A DNA stretch of 64,000 nucleotides from the NCBI GenBank assembly GCA_036245525.1, contig BTPG01000005.1:116923619-116987618 (forward strand), in the 5' to 3' direction. Shown in pieces: positions 61,843 to 64,000 of this stretch (positions are counted from its first letter, which is position 1; each line of letters begins with the position of its first letter). This DNA is from Semisulcospira habei. Taxonomy: Eukaryota; Mollusca; Gastropoda; Semisulcospiridae. The notes beneath the pieces are model-generated. The model did not search any database. It saw nothing but the letters and a program-made list of their open reading frames with translations, and was not told the origin of the DNA. Position numbers and translations under genes: made by a program.

Positions 61843-63294
61843 TTAATACACGTGTCCACTTAGTCTGCTTTCTGCAATATTGAGTTGTGCATCATAAATT
61901 AGATACAAATATATGTTTATTTCTCCTCCTGTTTCAGTCCTTTTTTGTATTTGAATTGTAATTCCATCACTACCATTTTCAACAGTTCTTCCTGACCCCT
62001 GTAAGTAATCTTCATCTGTACTATGTATGTCTAACCGAAGTGCATATTTTTCTGTCTGGTATTGACCAATTCTTACGTCAAACAGACGTAGATCTTTGCA
62101 TGCCATGTTTGCTGGTTTTTCTCTAAGTCTTCCACCCGCCCATTTTGTGACCTTGTCATAGTGCTGATAAGGTAGCATACCTGATGCGTAGACTTGGTTA
62201 GGACAGCCTTTGATTGTACAGGACAAATGTGTAATCTTTGGATTGTAAAATTTTTCAGACTCTCTTTTGAATGGACTCCCTGGTTCAACAAACAACATAA
62301 GAATGCCTTTCAGTGACCTAACAGGAGTGTTTATGTTGATGTTCCACATTGGATCACTTTTGTCTTTGTGCATTAAACTGTGTCTTATCACACGGTCATC
62401 ATAAATCGGCAGTCTTGACTGTTACTGATTTTGAATTAGAGTAGCTAGATGAGCATGTGTGACAATTTCATATTCCTAGGAAATGTTAGAGATCTTATAT
62501 GTTGCATTGAGATCCGATGATTTGATAACTTTGGAGTAGTCATTGAAGGTTAGTTCAAAGCTCAGACGGTCATTTAGTGCTCCTTGGTAATAAGGCAAAT
62601 GTGCTGTTAGGATCTCGAATTCAAGTGGAATGTAAAACCTATTACCATATGTCTCTGCCACATTAACATCTTTGACTACTGTTGTTGATTTATTGACTGC
62701 ATCGATTCTGAGTTTGGCAATGTTATCAGACTGTATGCCTTGGTAAATACGGTCTTCTCTTTCTTCTCTTGTGAGCCAAAGGTCTTTGTAACAGTAAAAC
62801 ACATCAGCATCATAATAATAATAATAATAATTACGGTATTTATAATGCGCTTATCTTATAATAATTATAACTCTAAGCGCGCACTCACAACTCGCACATG
62901 CATGCGCACGCTTTAGACAATGACTCACGTAACACAAATAGTGAAGATACATTAGGACGGTCAGCTTGGGCTGGGGAGTGTGGTCCAGACTAAACACTTC
63001 CTGTCCTTCAAGTTTAACTTTAATAGTTTTAATAATTGCTCTGCCAAGATTGTCAATTAGTGTTCTGTTTACATCTGATTCTGATAAAAGTTCAATATTA
63101 AATGCAAGGCGTGCAGCACCAGGAACAATAACATCACTGGGACCTAGGTTCGGAAACTTGACAGTAAGAGTTTGGTTTTGATCTATGGTGCTAGGATTGT
63201 TTATGATAACAATTGATTGCTTAATGCCTTTAACACCAAGAGGTTCACGTAGTTTTCTGTACGGGTCTAACTTTGATCCATAAGACGATGTCAT
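61843..63294 (-). pseudogene. Major capsid protein (double jelly roll), interrupted
   Basis: ATG at 63292-63294 (MTSSYGSKLDPYR). First part: NPSTIDQNQTLTVKFPNLG, PGAARLAFNIELLSE, NLGRAIIKTIKVKLEGQE. It is cut at about 62985 by a LINE tail and resumes at 62814 (YCYKDLWLT, NRFYIPLEFEILT, RLSFELTFNDY). A frame change occurs at about 62476 and a TAA near 62415. The third part runs to 61843 (SEKFYNPKITHLSC, RLDIHSTDEDYLQGSGR, YLIYDAQLNIAE), all standard Polinton hexon-like signatures. About 427 codons without the insert. It would form the capsid shell. Confidence 0.88.
62814..62985 (-). mobile_element. CR1/L2-type LINE tail inside the capsid gene
   Basis: (AAT)n at 62814-62830, then TTACGGTATTTATAATGCGC through TCAGCTTGGGCTGGGGAGTG. 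Over about 165 bp it matches 43485-43650 at all but a few positions. Extreme 5' truncation; minus orientation. Confidence 0.85.
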
Positions 63295-63331
63295 TTCATT
63301 ATGCAAAAATCAAAAAAAATTATTAAAAACA

Positions 63332-63835
63332 ATGACAGCGGGAGGATATAACAATGATGATTTTGAAATGAATGTCATGGATGACTATAATAATTGTACA
63401 ACAGATATGACTGGAATGGTGACTACTTCTAATATGTATCACGAACTGTTAAAAGACAAAGTAAACTCATTTTATGATAGTGTTGGTGCCCACCCAGAAG
63501 TTATGGATCCTAATCAGTTTGAACTTGATAAAGGCGACTTATTTGTAAATACAGACAAAGGAAAAGTACAATTGACTTATAAAAAAGATCGAGCTAAGTT
63601 TAGAGCTTTAAGTACAATCAAAACTGATGTTGGTGGTGAGGCAGCACTGCAGCCTTACCTTGGTGTTGGTAGTAAGAAGTTACCACCACAAATTGTTACT
63701 GCCCTTCATGATGTGCAAACAAGGTTTCCAATGGGACAAGAAATTGAAATGACTGAAGTAAAAAGCCTGCCAGAAGTAGCAAACAAGGTAATACATGAAA
63801 CTTCATTTACAGAAGGGCAAATAAACAATAGATGA
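63332..63835 (+). CDS. Polinton plus-strand protein, unknown, divergent from MCP
   Basis: 167 codons from ATG 63332 to TGA 63835, intact. Acidic Asn/Asp/Met-rich N-terminus (NNDDFEMNVMDDYNN), then a mixed region (NTDKGKVQLTYKKDRAKFRAL; GSKKLPPQIVTALHDVQTRF). No membrane segment. It starts 37 bp from the capsid ATG on the other strand, so a short bidirectional promoter is implied. It may continue by frameshift into the following coiled-coil frame. Confidence 0.6.
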   Translation: MTAGGYNNDDFEMNVMDDYNNCTTDMTGMVTTSNMYHELLKDKVNSFYDSVGAHPEVMDPNQFELDKGDLFVNTDKGKVQLTYKKDRAKFRALSTIKTDVGGEAALQPYLGVGSKKLPPQIVTALHDVQTRFPMGQEIEMTEVKSLPEVANKVIHETSFTEGQINNR

Positions 63836-63848
63836 CTCTCCTTTACCC

Positions 63849-64000
63849 ATGCGGGATATAATGGGCTTGGATAAAACACTGCAGACAATCAGAGGTGAGC
63901 TGGTGAATAATGTAGCCAAACTGGGGGAGCTTGATAATCACATAGAAATGGAAAAGGAAAAATTATCTACAGCAGACAATGGGAATTATGACCCAGAAAT
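63849..64000 (+). CDS. Coiled-coil Polinton protein, cut by the window edge
   Basis: ATG at 63849 opens a frame to the edge: MRDIMGLDKTLQTIRGELVN, KLGELDNHIEMEKEKL, a heptad-like helical pattern. I recognise a similar (R)DIMGLDK..LQ..R motif from Polinton proteins of unknown role. It overlaps no stop in the window. The residues before the ATG (DDSPLP) are also open in this frame, so it could be the continuation of the preceding gene after a one-base shift. Confidence 0.5.
   Translation, partial: MRDIMGLDKTLQTIRGELVNNVAKLGELDNHIEMEKEKLSTADNGNYDPE

Larger units (their letters stand above)
51716..64000. mobile_element. Maverick/Polinton, degenerate, runs off the right edge
   Basis: Recognised by the set protein-primed PolB, retroviral-type integrase, packaging ATPase and major capsid protein, all in one block with conserved small Polinton proteins. 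Gene order in the window: small plus-strand genes, then minus-strand INT, PolB, an unknown protein, ATPase and MCP, then plus-strand genes. Protease and penton were not recognised and may lie beyond 64 kb. Terminal inverted repeats were not found. Three later insertions (56631-59749 with nested cargo; 62814-62985) plus many stops show it is inactive. Confidence 0.88.

Overview
The window is repeat-dense eukaryotic DNA. It has interrupted genes with GT/AG introns, non-LTR retrotransposons with microsatellite tails, tRNA-derived SINE sequence, long (GT)n/(CA)n/(AT)n tracts and a Maverick/Polinton element. An invertebrate, most likely a marine mollusc (gastropod-like), fits best. That placement is inferred from element types, not from a marker gene. 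There is no bacterial-style operon, CRISPR array or rRNA.

Layout. From 1 to about 31 kb there is no convincing host gene. It holds dozens of short hairpin elements that start TTAACCC and end GGGTTAA (called families A, B, C, D, I and J here; piggyBac-like MITEs by their TTAA ends), GC-rich hairpins (family E), foldbacks, microsatellites and decayed LINEs. The largest LINE lies at 15.4-18.3 kb (minus strand, endonuclease plus reverse transcriptase, broken); a CR1/L2-like one lies at 28.3-29.9 kb.

From 31.07 to 36.96 kb, on the minus strand, is the one clear host gene. It has four coding exons that join in phase into a protein of about 363 residues with an N-terminal signal anchor and an HtrL/YibB-like domain. 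Its introns are full of the same MITEs.

From 37 to 51.4 kb are more MITEs, a tRNA-derived SINE, LINE fragments (43.5-45.25 kb), foldbacks and a duplicated block with a palindrome.

From about 51.7 kb past the right edge lies a degenerate Maverick/Polinton. It has small plus-strand genes (51.7-53.6 kb), then on the minus strand a retroviral-type integrase, a protein-primed type B DNA polymerase, an unknown protein, an FtsK/HerA-type packaging ATPase and a double-jelly-roll major capsid protein, then plus-strand genes again from 63.3 kb. The polymerase gene is split by a 3,119 bp TG...CA element with an exact 5 bp target duplication. That element itself carries a MITE and a truncated LINE with a 13 bp target duplication. 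The capsid gene is split by a truncated CR1-type LINE tail. Replication, integration and packaging genes all carry stops or frameshifts, so the element looks dead.

The strongest unexpected signals are three. First, substitutions in MITE hairpins are mirrored on both arms. Second, neighbouring TTAA elements repeatedly share one TTAA. Third, the nesting in the Polinton can be ordered in time.
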